Source of the DNA: Christiangramia oceanisediminis
GTDB lineage: Bacteria > Bacteroidota > Bacteroidia > Flavobacteriales > Flavobacteriaceae
Length of the DNA: 64,000 nucleotides
Direction: 5' to 3'
Assembly (NCBI RefSeq): GCF_022570735.2
Contig: NZ_JANCNS010000001.1
Location: 1,116,001 to 1,180,000, forward strand
Positions 1-7,332 of this stretch are shown here, in pieces. A model generated the notes under the pieces. It saw only the letters and a list, made by a program, of their open reading frames with translations, was not told the DNA's origin and ran no database searches. A program made the translations under genes and the position numbers. The stretch's first letter is position 1, and the number at the start of each line of letters is the position of its first letter.

Positions 1-1444
1 CTCCACCCATATTTTGAATTATTTCCTCGAAGGTGTCCTGCATATGCCTGGCCTGTTTCCGCTCGTAATCGCTCCATTTATAATGAAACCGCAGGACGGG
101 AATTCCGAATTCATCCACGGTATTCGGGTCGATCTCGCAATAATTATCTTTCATGGCTATTGACTCTCCCCTGCCAGACATACCCATAACCGAACCATAG
201 TATTTTTTAGCATCTGCTCTTAAACTATTTCCGTAGCCACCCACGGTAGTTCCAAAGAACCTGTTCAGAGCGTTTACATCAAATCCGAATCCGTAACTGG
301 GCATTCCTATTCCTCCCCATACTTCAATATGATAGCCCCTTGGAAAATCGAGATTTTTGTTATCAAGCCACCATGGGGTATACACATGCATACCACCTAC
401 GCCATCTTCATTGTATAGTTTCCGGTTCATAAGGTCCGGAACAAAAGCTGCCCTGCTGGCTCCGGTTGAATCGTGAAGGTACTTTCCAACGATATCACTC
501 CCGTTTCCAAGTCCGTTAGGGTGTTGTTCACTTTTTGAATTTAACAGGATTCTGGCGCTACTACAGGCTGAAGCTGCTAAAACCACGATCTTTCCTTTTA
601 ACTGGTATTCTTTCCGGTCTTCTTTATTGATGTACGAAACCCCTGTAGCTTTTCCCCTGTCGTCTACCAGGACTTCACGAACCATGGAGTTGGTATAGAT
701 CCTAACCTGTCCGCCACTTTTCTGAGCGGGAAATATCAAACAGGTACCTGCAGAAAAATCGGCGTAAGCCGAACAGGCCCGGTTGCATTGCCCGCAATAG
801 AAGCAAATTCCCCTGTCGTTACTGATCTTTTTAGTGACCATAGACATCCTGGAAGGAATCACAGGCACCCCTGACTTCCGGGCTCCTTTAATATAGAATA
901 ACTCATGAAGTCTTGGTTTTGGAGGCGGAAGAAAAAAACCATCGGGCTCATTAGGCAGGTTTTCCTTAGACCCAAAAAGCCCGATCAATTTATCTACTTT
1001 ATCATAATAGGGTTTTACATCTTCATATCCTATAGGCCAGTCTTCTCCGAGCCCATCAACACTTTTATGCTTAAAATCCCTTTCACTGAAACGAAGTGAA
1101 ATTCTCCCCCAGTGATTGGTTCTACCACCCAACATTCTCGACCTGAACCAATCGAATTTTGTTCCGTCTTTATGAGTATAAGGTTCCCCGTCTATTTCCC
1201 AGCCCCCGTAGGCAGCGTCAAAATCACCAAAAGGTCTTTGAGTTCCCGCACCTCTTCGAGGTGACTGATAAGACCATTTCATCTGGGTCATTTGTTCGGG
1301 GTCTGCAGGATCGAAGAAAGGTCCTGCTTCTACAACGGCAACATTTAGCCCGGCATCGGCCAGTACTTTTGTGGCCATCCCTCCACCGGCCCCCGATCCC
1401 ACAATGATGACGTCGTAGACCGTGGAAGATTCCTTTATTTGCAT
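1..1444 (-). CDS. GMC family FAD-dependent oxidoreductase, partial (C-terminus off window)
   Basis: The first 481 codons are present; the reading frame is still open at the left edge. The start is the ATG at 1444. An N-terminal dinucleotide-binding motif (GSGAGG, residues 16-21) followed by VVEAGP, and a gene length heading past 500 residues, place it in the glucose-methanol-choline oxidoreductase family, which oxidises alcohols or sugar hydroxyls with FAD. A four-cysteine motif, C214-x2-C217-x2-C220-x3-C224, has the spacing of an iron-sulfur cluster site; FAD glucose dehydrogenases of the GMC family are known with an Fe-S cluster in the catalytic subunit. I see no signal peptide in the first residues, but such enzymes can be exported with a Tat-carrying partner. 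The substrate cannot be told from sequence. Confidence 0.9.
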   Translation of the reverse strand, partial: MQIKESSTVYDVIIVGSGAGGGMATKVLADAGLNVAVVEAGPFFDPADPEQMTQMKWSYQSPRRGAGTQRPFGDFDAAYGGWEIDGEPYTHKDGTKFDWFRSRMLGGRTNHWGRISLRFSERDFKHKSVDGLGEDWPIGYEDVKPYYDKVDKLIGLFGSKENLPNEPDGFFLPPPKPRLHELFYIKGARKSGVPVIPSRMSMVTKKISNDRGICFYCGQCNRACSAYADFSAGTCLIFPAQKSGGQVRIYTNSMVREVLVDDRGKATGVSYINKEDRKEYQLKGKIVVLAASACSSARILLNSKSEQHPNGLGNGSDIVGKYLHDSTGASRAAFVPDLMNRKLYNEDGVGGMHVYTPWWLDNKNLDFPRGYHIEVWGGIGMPSYGFGFDVNALNRFFGTTVGGYGNSLRADAKKYYGSVMGMSGRGESIAMKDNYCEIDPNTVDEFGIPVLRFHYKWSDYERKQARHMQDTFEEIIQNMGG

Positions 1445-1533
1445 AGGTAAAACTTTAGAAGAATTCTGATTTGGTAAGCAATTAATTTTTACCCCTACAA
1501 ATTATAAAAAGAAATGTTAAAAAATAAGATTTC

Positions 1534-1938
1534 TTACGATTTCTTATCGGCGCATAGCTCCACCAATACCCCGTTGGCATCCTTCGGATGCATAAAGGCA
1601 ACTATCTTGTTGTCTGCTCCCGGTTTCGGGGTTTCGTTCAGAAGCCGGAAACCTTCTCCCTTAAGGCGTTCAATTTCGGCTTCGATATCATCTACATAAA
1701 AAGCCATATGGTGAATCCCCTCGCCCCGCTTTTCGATGAATTTTCCGATTGGGCTATCCGGCCTTGTGGCAGCTAATAACTCGATCTTGCTTTCTCCAAT
1801 CTTAAAAAAGGAAGTACTCACCCCCTCGCTTTCCACGGTTTCGGTTTTGTAATGTTCCGATCCAAGAACAGCCTTATATATTTTGTTCGCGGCTTCCAGG
1901 TCTTTTACCGCAATTCCTATATGTTCAATTTTCTTCAT
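1534..1938 (-). CDS. mce: Methylmalonyl-CoA epimerase
   Basis: 134-residue vicinal-oxygen-chelate fold protein, the usual size for methylmalonyl-CoA epimerase, which interconverts the (2R) and (2S) forms of methylmalonyl-CoA in the propionate pathway. Expected metal ligands are visible: H6 (EHIGIAV), the HH pair at 76-77 (GIHHMAFYV) and E127 (VLVELC). I chose the ATG at 1938 because the family begins MxKIEHIGIAV; an in-frame ATG ten codons upstream (1968) would add an unconserved extension. It is transcribed away from rbfA. The mutase that would use its product is not in this window. Confidence 0.93.
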   Translation of the reverse strand: MKKIEHIGIAVKDLEAANKIYKAVLGSEHYKTETVESEGVSTSFFKIGESKIELLAATRPDSPIGKFIEKRGEGIHHMAFYVDDIEAEIERLKGEGFRLLNETPKPGADNKIVAFMHPKDANGVLVELCADKKS

Positions 1939-2027
1939 TTTCTTAGGTATTTGCTGAACAAATATCATTAATTAATCTTATATCGTTCAATTTCATCAGG
2001 ATGAAGATATTTCACACTTAAAAATTT

Positions 2028-2035
2028 TACTTTTG
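2028..2035 (+). promoter_or_regulatory. -7 promoter box (TAnnTTTG type) for rbfA
   Basis: TACTTTTG matches the Bacteroidota sigma-ABfr -7 consensus TAnnTTTG and ends four bases before the rbfA ATG at 2040. If the transcript begins a few bases downstream of the box, as is usual, the mRNA is leaderless or nearly so. I see no clear TTG at the -33 position. Confidence 0.45.
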
Positions 2036-2039
2036 TAGC

Positions 2040-2435
2040 ATGGAAGAAACAAACAGACAGAAAAAGATAGGAGGATTATTGCAGAAGGATCTGGCCGATA
2101 TCTTACAGAATTCATTAAGAGAAAGCGGCAGGACAGGAATCTTGATTTCTGTTTCCAAGGTAAGGGTCACGACCGATCTTTCTATCGCCAAGGCCTATAT
2201 CAGTATTTTTCCGGCGAAACACCAGGAAGAAGTGCTTAAAGAGATCAAGGAGAATACTTCCCAGATCAAGCATGAGGTTGCCCAACGCACCAAGCATCAG
2301 CTTCGAAAAATGCCTGATCTTAATTTTTATATCGATGATTCTCTGGAGTATATTGATGGTATAGAACAATCCATAAAAGGAAAAGAGAACCCAATCAGTA
2401 ATCCGGATCTTCTGGACAAGAGGAAAAAATCATAA
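2040..2435 (+). CDS. rbfA: Ribosome-binding factor A
   Basis: 131 residues. RbfA is a small KH-fold protein that binds the 30S subunit during 16S rRNA maturation and cold adaptation. The start MEETNRQKKIGGLLQKDLA and the central VSKVRVTTDLSIAKAYISIF stretch are typical, as is the C-terminal DLNFYIDDSLEYIDGIE segment. The stop is one base before the TTG start of the FtsX/LolE-type permease, so the two are co-transcribed; this rbfA-permease pairing is common in flavobacteria. Confidence 0.95.
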   Translation: MEETNRQKKIGGLLQKDLADILQNSLRESGRTGILISVSKVRVTTDLSIAKAYISIFPAKHQEEVLKEIKENTSQIKHEVAQRTKHQLRKMPDLNFYIDDSLEYIDGIEQSIKGKENPISNPDLLDKRKKS

Positions 2436-2436
2436 T

Positions 2437-3645
2437 TTGAAGTTTCCCCTCTATATTGCCAAACGATACTTGTTCACCAAGAGCAAGAGCAATGCGATCA
2501 ATATTATCACCATTATCGCGGCAATAGGGGTTTTTGCAGGAGCTTTCTCCTTATTTATCGTTTTAAGCGGATTTTCAGGTTTGCGGGATTTCAGCCTGTC
2601 CTTTTCCAACGAATTTGATCCTGATCTCAAGATTTTTCCGAAACAGGGAAAAACCATTCAGATTTCAGATTCCCAGCTCAATGAACTCGAAAAGCTAGAA
2701 GACATTGAAAATTTCAGCAAGGTCATCGAGGAACGGGTGATACTCAGTTTTAGATCCAAACAACAGCCGGCTTTTATTAAAGGTGTGGATGAGAGATACC
2801 GCCAGGTAAACCAGATAGACAGTGCCATCGTATTCGGCACCTGGTTAACCAGCAGCGAACCTCAGGTGGTGATGGGTAACGGCCTTTCCAGGCTGTTGAA
2901 TGTTGGAGTCTTTAATTATCAGAACCTTTTAAAGGTCATGGTTCCAAAACCAGGCAGGGGACAAATAAGCATGACCAATATTCAGGATGCTTTCACTCAA
3001 CGCCAGGTCGTGGTTACAGGAATATATAGTGTAAATGAAGAACTGGACGACAGGTATATTTTCAGCAATATTGGCCTTGCCCGGGATTTGTTGAATCTTG
3101 AGGAAAATGAATATTCTGCGATCGAGTTCAGGTTAAATCCTGGAGCCTCGTCCCAGGATGTGAGCGATAAAATTAATAGCATCTTCAACAACAATATAGA
3201 AGTTAAAACCAGGGCAGAATTGAACGATGCGCTCAATAAAATGCTGAATTCGGAGAACCTGTTCGTCTATCTTATTTTCACCCTCGTGCTTACCATCGCG
3301 CTATTTAACGTGGTAGGTTCCATCATCGTGATGATCCTGGATAAACGGGAAAACATAAAAACGCTTTACAGCCTTGGAGCAACGCCCAACCAGATCAAAA
3401 ATATCTTCTTTATGCAGGGAATGTTGATGACCTGCCTGGGAGGATTGATAGGCCTGGTAGTAGCTATGCTATTAATAGTTTTACAGATGAATTTCGACCT
3501 CGTCATGATCACGCCTAATCTTCCCTATCCGGTTCAAATGAAGCTTGAGAACGTTCTGGTAGTGATCGTTACTATATTTATCCTTGGTTTGATCGCCTCT
3601 TATATCGCAGCGGGCCGAAGCAAAAAAGCGCTAAAGGCCGATTAA
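2437..3645 (+). CDS. ABC transporter permease, FtsX/LolC-LolE type
   Basis: 402 residues with the MacB/LolE architecture: one N-terminal membrane helix (about 20-45), a large periplasmic domain (about 50-265), then three C-terminal helices (about 272-300, 320-350 and 370-395) forming the FtsX domain. In the LolCDE system such a permease extracts lipoproteins from the inner membrane for outer-membrane delivery. No LolD-like ATPase is adjacent, so the partner must be encoded elsewhere. The start is TTG at 2437, right after the rbfA stop; no ATG lies near the conserved N-terminus (KFPLYIAKRYLF). Confidence 0.88.
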   Translation: MKFPLYIAKRYLFTKSKSNAINIITIIAAIGVFAGAFSLFIVLSGFSGLRDFSLSFSNEFDPDLKIFPKQGKTIQISDSQLNELEKLEDIENFSKVIEERVILSFRSKQQPAFIKGVDERYRQVNQIDSAIVFGTWLTSSEPQVVMGNGLSRLLNVGVFNYQNLLKVMVPKPGRGQISMTNIQDAFTQRQVVVTGIYSVNEELDDRYIFSNIGLARDLLNLEENEYSAIEFRLNPGASSQDVSDKINSIFNNNIEVKTRAELNDALNKMLNSENLFVYLIFTLVLTIALFNVVGSIIVMILDKRENIKTLYSLGATPNQIKNIFFMQGMLMTCLGGLIGLVVAMLLIVLQMNFDLVMITPNLPYPVQMKLENVLVVIVTIFILGLIASYIAAGRSKKALKAD

Positions 3646-3703
3646 ATATTTAGATCTAGTACTATTTAATATGTACTGCTTCCACTGCGCTCAGCATGAC
3701 ATT

Positions 3704-4696
3704 TTAAGCAAATTCGTAATCGGCGAATTCTCTTTCTACCTCATCAAAGGCGTCAAAAACATCTTTTGAATCATCACTGGTCACCATTTTCATTCGGTAT
3801 TCCTTGAAGTGTGGAATTCCTTTGAAATAATTGGTATAGTGGCGACGGGTTTCAAAAACGCCCAGTTTCTCACCTTTCCAGTCGATCGCCATTTGAAGAT
3901 GTCTCCTGGCAGCATCCAGTCTTTCCTTCATGCTTGGTGGCGGAAGATGCTCCCCGGTCTCGAAATAATGCTTTACCTCGCGGAAGAACCACGGGTAACC
4001 GATACTTGCACGGCCTATCATCGCGCCGTCCAGGCCGTATTGATCACGCATTTCCATGGCGCGTTCCGGAGTATCAACATCACCATTCCCGAAAACAGGA
4101 ATATGCATACGCGGGTTGTTCTTTACCTCAGCGATCGGCCTCCAGTCGGCTTCTCCTTTATACATTTGAGCTCTGGTTCTTCCGTGGATCGAAATAGCCT
4201 GGCAGCCCACATCCTGAAGCCTTTCAGCTACCTCAATGATCTTGATGGAATCGTGATCCCAACCCAATCTTGTTTTTACCGTAACCGGAAGTTTGGTGTG
4301 CTTAACCATGGCTTCGGTAAGCGAAACCATCAGGTCTATATCTTTTAGGATTCCGGCACCGGCTCCTTTGGAAACCACTTTTTTAACCGGGCATCCAAAG
4401 TTGATATCGATAATATCGGGTCCCGATTTTTCCACAATTTCAACCGACTGAAGCATGGATTCCAGGTTCGCGCCAAAGATCTGTATCCCAACCGGGCGTT
4501 CCTTTTCGTAAATATCCAGTTTCATGGTACTTTTCGCGGCATCGCGAATAAGCCCTTCAGAAGAAATGAATTCGGTGAAAACCACATCGGCTCCCTGTTC
4601 CTTGCAAAGCGCACGAAACGGCGGGTCGCTCACATCTTCCATCGGTGCCAAAAGCAGCGGGAAGTCTCCTACATCTATATTTCCAATTTTTGCCAA
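3704..4696 (-). CDS. dusB: tRNA-dihydrouridine synthase, DusB family
   Basis: 330 residues, a TIM-barrel flavoenzyme that reduces uridine to dihydrouridine in tRNA D-loops using FMN and NADPH. The family opening LLLAPMEDVSDPPFR, the catalytic-cysteine motif NFGCPVKK (C102) and the FMN-phosphate segments GNGDVDT and GAMIGRASIG are all present. The start is TTG at 4696, giving MAKIGNIDVGDFPLLLAPM; a TAnnTTTG box lies about 20 bases upstream. It is convergent with the FtsX-type permease gene. Confidence 0.93.
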   Translation of the reverse strand: MAKIGNIDVGDFPLLLAPMEDVSDPPFRALCKEQGADVVFTEFISSEGLIRDAAKSTMKLDIYEKERPVGIQIFGANLESMLQSVEIVEKSGPDIIDINFGCPVKKVVSKGAGAGILKDIDLMVSLTEAMVKHTKLPVTVKTRLGWDHDSIKIIEVAERLQDVGCQAISIHGRTRAQMYKGEADWRPIAEVKNNPRMHIPVFGNGDVDTPERAMEMRDQYGLDGAMIGRASIGYPWFFREVKHYFETGEHLPPPSMKERLDAARRHLQMAIDWKGEKLGVFETRRHYTNYFKGIPHFKEYRMKMVTSDDSKDVFDAFDEVEREFADYEFA

Positions 4697-4716
4697 AGCC
4701 TCTGTTTTTGAGATGG

Positions 4717-4724
4717 CAAAATTA
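4717..4724 (-). promoter_or_regulatory. -7 promoter box (TAnnTTTG type) for dusB
   Basis: On the minus strand this reads TAATTTTG, a full match to TAnnTTTG, about 20 bases before the dusB TTG start. This supports the TTG start and a short leader. Confidence 0.45.
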
Positions 4725-4764
4725 GTAAATATTTCGGTTGTCTAAAAATATGAATTTCAGCCTC

Positions 4765-7194
4765 TTAGTCCAGAGGTCCTTTCTCTTTTAAACGCTCGCT
4801 TTCTTCGGCATCAATGGCCCTGTTATTATCGCTTAGGCGGAAATTTCCGAATTTATAGATAAGTCCAAACCGTATCATCCTGGATTCCGGCCGTGCGAAA
4901 TAACCGTTATTCTGATTGAGGTACTGGGATTTAAGCGGAATATTCATCGAGTTGAAAATATCCTGTGCATCGATAGTGGCGACAAGCCTCGAATCCATGA
5001 AAGTTTTCCTTAGACCAATGTCGATCCCGTACTGCATCTCATCGAATTCATAGGAACCTGCAAGCCAGTCCGGACTAAAGGTCCCGATAACCTCTGCCGA
5101 AAAAGTACCGTCTTCAGACAATACCAGGTAATTATAAGCCTGCACATAGGTGCTGAAAATGTCTTTTTGAACAAGCTGTCCGCCACTCTCCAAAGCCGGG
5201 AACTCGTTTTCCATATAAAAGATCGAGGAGTAAAAAGACAAATACCACCAGTCTTTCAGGTAACTGAAATAACTGATATCAAGGCTGAACTGCTGGTTAT
5301 AATTCAGGTTAAGGCTCTCTGTCCTGAGGGTCCTGTTCTGGTTGTCCTGGAAGGGTAAGTTTTGAATATAATCATCTGCCCGATCCCAGTAAAGATCGAA
5401 AGACCATTTATTATCAAAGGTATAATTGAAATTGATCTTGTTGGTAATCGCAGGCATCAGGTTAGGATTTCCATCCTGGAAATTATTTTCGTTCAGGAAA
5501 TAGCGATACGTATTCAGGTTTTGAAAGGCCGGTCTTTGTATCCTCCTGCTGTAATCGATCCCGAATGCATGTTTTTCACTCCCGGTGTACATCAGGTAAA
5601 ATGTCGGGAAAAGCTGAAAATATTCCTGGTTATTCACAAGGCCGAAGGAATTCGAAATTCCCTGAACATCGGTATACTCACCTCTTAAACCGGCTTTCAT
5701 ACTAATGTTATCCCAGTCATGCGAAAGGCTTGCATAAGCGGCGTAAATATTTTCATCGTAGTCCAGCTCGTCAGATAAGGCTCCCATGAATGGCTGCACC
5801 CCGGAATTGTTTCCGAAAAAGTCCTGCCCGGTCTGGGTTTGCAAACCTGAATATTTTGCCCCGGTCTCAAAGGATGAACCACCCAGCATGGTACTGATGT
5901 CGAATTGAGCCGTGAAAATATCGCTTTCCTGTTGAGCAAAAGTTGAAAAGGCATTCTGATTCAGCAAATTTCCCTGCGGACCAAAATACTCGGTCTCCAG
6001 GTCCTGAAGCTGTTCATCATCATATTTGATATAATTCGCAACTGCCTCAAAACTGGTATTTTCTCCAAAACTGGTGGAATAGGCAGCGCTAAAAAGCAGG
6101 TTTTTGGTTTCATTCTCCAGTCGGCTATCTGTAGTGAATAATGAATCCAGGCTACCTGAAGGCTGGTATATTTCGGTTAGTCCGCTTATATCCGAATCGG
6201 TTTTTGGAGTGAACAGTAAATTAGCGCTTAGGTTCAGCGTGCTTTTTTCACTTAAAATAAAATCAAGGATCGTGCTCACGCTATGTGAATAGCTTTCGGT
6301 ATCTCTTCGAAAATCGGTAAGCCATTCAGAATCTGTCCCACCGCCAGGCTCGAAGAATTCAGTATAACTTTCGTCCTTTTTTAAGGCATCCCTCTGGTTA
6401 TAGTTATAACTTCCGAAGACATTCAGCCAGTCATTTTTATAATACTGACTGGTTCCAAGGTTATATTTTGGAACCCTGGCAATGGTGTTTGAAGCATTAA
6501 AACTTCCTTTATAGCCAATAGAGATATTCTTTGAAGTGACGATATTCAGGATCGCTCCACCTTCGGCGTCATACCTGGCAGGAGGATTGGTGATCACTTC
6601 AACCGATTTGATATTGCCTGCAGAAAAGCCTTCCAGCAACTGTTGTAATTCCTGGGCGCTTAAATAAACTTTCCGTTCATTGATGTAAACCGTCGCTGCC
6701 CTGTTTCGAACCAGTAACTGTCCCTGGCTCACGATCACCCCAGGTGTTTTCTTCAAAATATCAAAAGTATTCCCAGATGACAAAACAGAATTCTCCACAT
6801 CAAAAACAAGGCGATCCACGCTTCGGGTCACTTTAGGTTTCCTGACGTTTACGGTTACTTCATCGAGTGAATCTGAAGATGCATTCAGGGTAATAGGCTC
6901 CAAACGGGTATTCCCATTCACCTCGATTCTCAACACTTTTTCAGCATAACCAATAAAACTGGCCTTTAATACATAGGCTTTGTTTTCAACACTATCAAAA
7001 CTGAAACTCCCATCTTCCTCGGTCACGGTTCCCCGGTAAACCGTTGTGGAATCCTGGGCATTAAAAAGGATGATATTGGCGTATGAAACTGGCTCGTTAT
7101 TGCTATCCCGAACACTTCCCGTAAGCTGACTTTGCGAAAAAGAAAGGATAGGAAAAAGCAATAAGATCAGGGGGATGAACTTGGTATTTATCAT
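4765..7194 (-). CDS. TonB-dependent receptor-like outer membrane beta-barrel protein
   Basis: 809 residues with a signal peptide (MINTKFIPLILLLFPILSFSQ). An N-terminal carboxypeptidase-regulatory-like Ig domain (about 22-105) is followed by a plug-like domain (about 125-215; GNTFDILKKTPGVIV) and a long beta-barrel rich in aromatic and asparagine residues. It belongs to the flavobacterial outer membrane beta-barrel family related to TonB-dependent transporters. There is no SusD partner beside it and it is shorter than SusC (about 1000), so it is not a glycan importer of the SusC type. The ligand is unknown. It stands alone between dusB and the amino-sugar locus, with 138 bases of non-coding DNA on its 5' side. 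Confidence 0.85.
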   Translation of the reverse strand: MINTKFIPLILLLFPILSFSQSQLTGSVRDSNNEPVSYANIILFNAQDSTTVYRGTVTEEDGSFSFDSVENKAYVLKASFIGYAEKVLRIEVNGNTRLEPITLNASSDSLDEVTVNVRKPKVTRSVDRLVFDVENSVLSSGNTFDILKKTPGVIVSQGQLLVRNRAATVYINERKVYLSAQELQQLLEGFSAGNIKSVEVITNPPARYDAEGGAILNIVTSKNISIGYKGSFNASNTIARVPKYNLGTSQYYKNDWLNVFGSYNYNQRDALKKDESYTEFFEPGGGTDSEWLTDFRRDTESYSHSVSTILDFILSEKSTLNLSANLLFTPKTDSDISGLTEIYQPSGSLDSLFTTDSRLENETKNLLFSAAYSTSFGENTSFEAVANYIKYDDEQLQDLETEYFGPQGNLLNQNAFSTFAQQESDIFTAQFDISTMLGGSSFETGAKYSGLQTQTGQDFFGNNSGVQPFMGALSDELDYDENIYAAYASLSHDWDNISMKAGLRGEYTDVQGISNSFGLVNNQEYFQLFPTFYLMYTGSEKHAFGIDYSRRIQRPAFQNLNTYRYFLNENNFQDGNPNLMPAITNKINFNYTFDNKWSFDLYWDRADDYIQNLPFQDNQNRTLRTESLNLNYNQQFSLDISYFSYLKDWWYLSFYSSIFYMENEFPALESGGQLVQKDIFSTYVQAYNYLVLSEDGTFSAEVIGTFSPDWLAGSYEFDEMQYGIDIGLRKTFMDSRLVATIDAQDIFNSMNIPLKSQYLNQNNGYFARPESRMIRFGLIYKFGNFRLSDNNRAIDAEESERLKEKGPLD

Positions 7195-7332
7195 GAATGG
7201 TTAGTTCGATTTTTTGGGCAAAAGCAGAACAAATATATACTTTCTGGCGATTTTTACAATATTTTAAGGATATATCGCCCTGAAAGCAAATAGCTTATCA
7301 AAATCGAAAAGAACTACCCAATTTTCAAAATT

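Noticed and set aside
905-1407. Short plus-strand frames in the first 1.4 kb
   Set aside because: They lie antisense to the partial GMC oxidoreductase, which spans the whole stretch.
3655-3703. Fragment CACTGCGCTCAGCATGACA as a repeat element
   Set aside because: The phrase is familiar from flavobacterial spacers, but it is too short here to define an element.
3809-4348. 179-codon plus-strand frame inside dusB
   Set aside because: Antisense shadow of a clear dusB gene; no recognisable domain.
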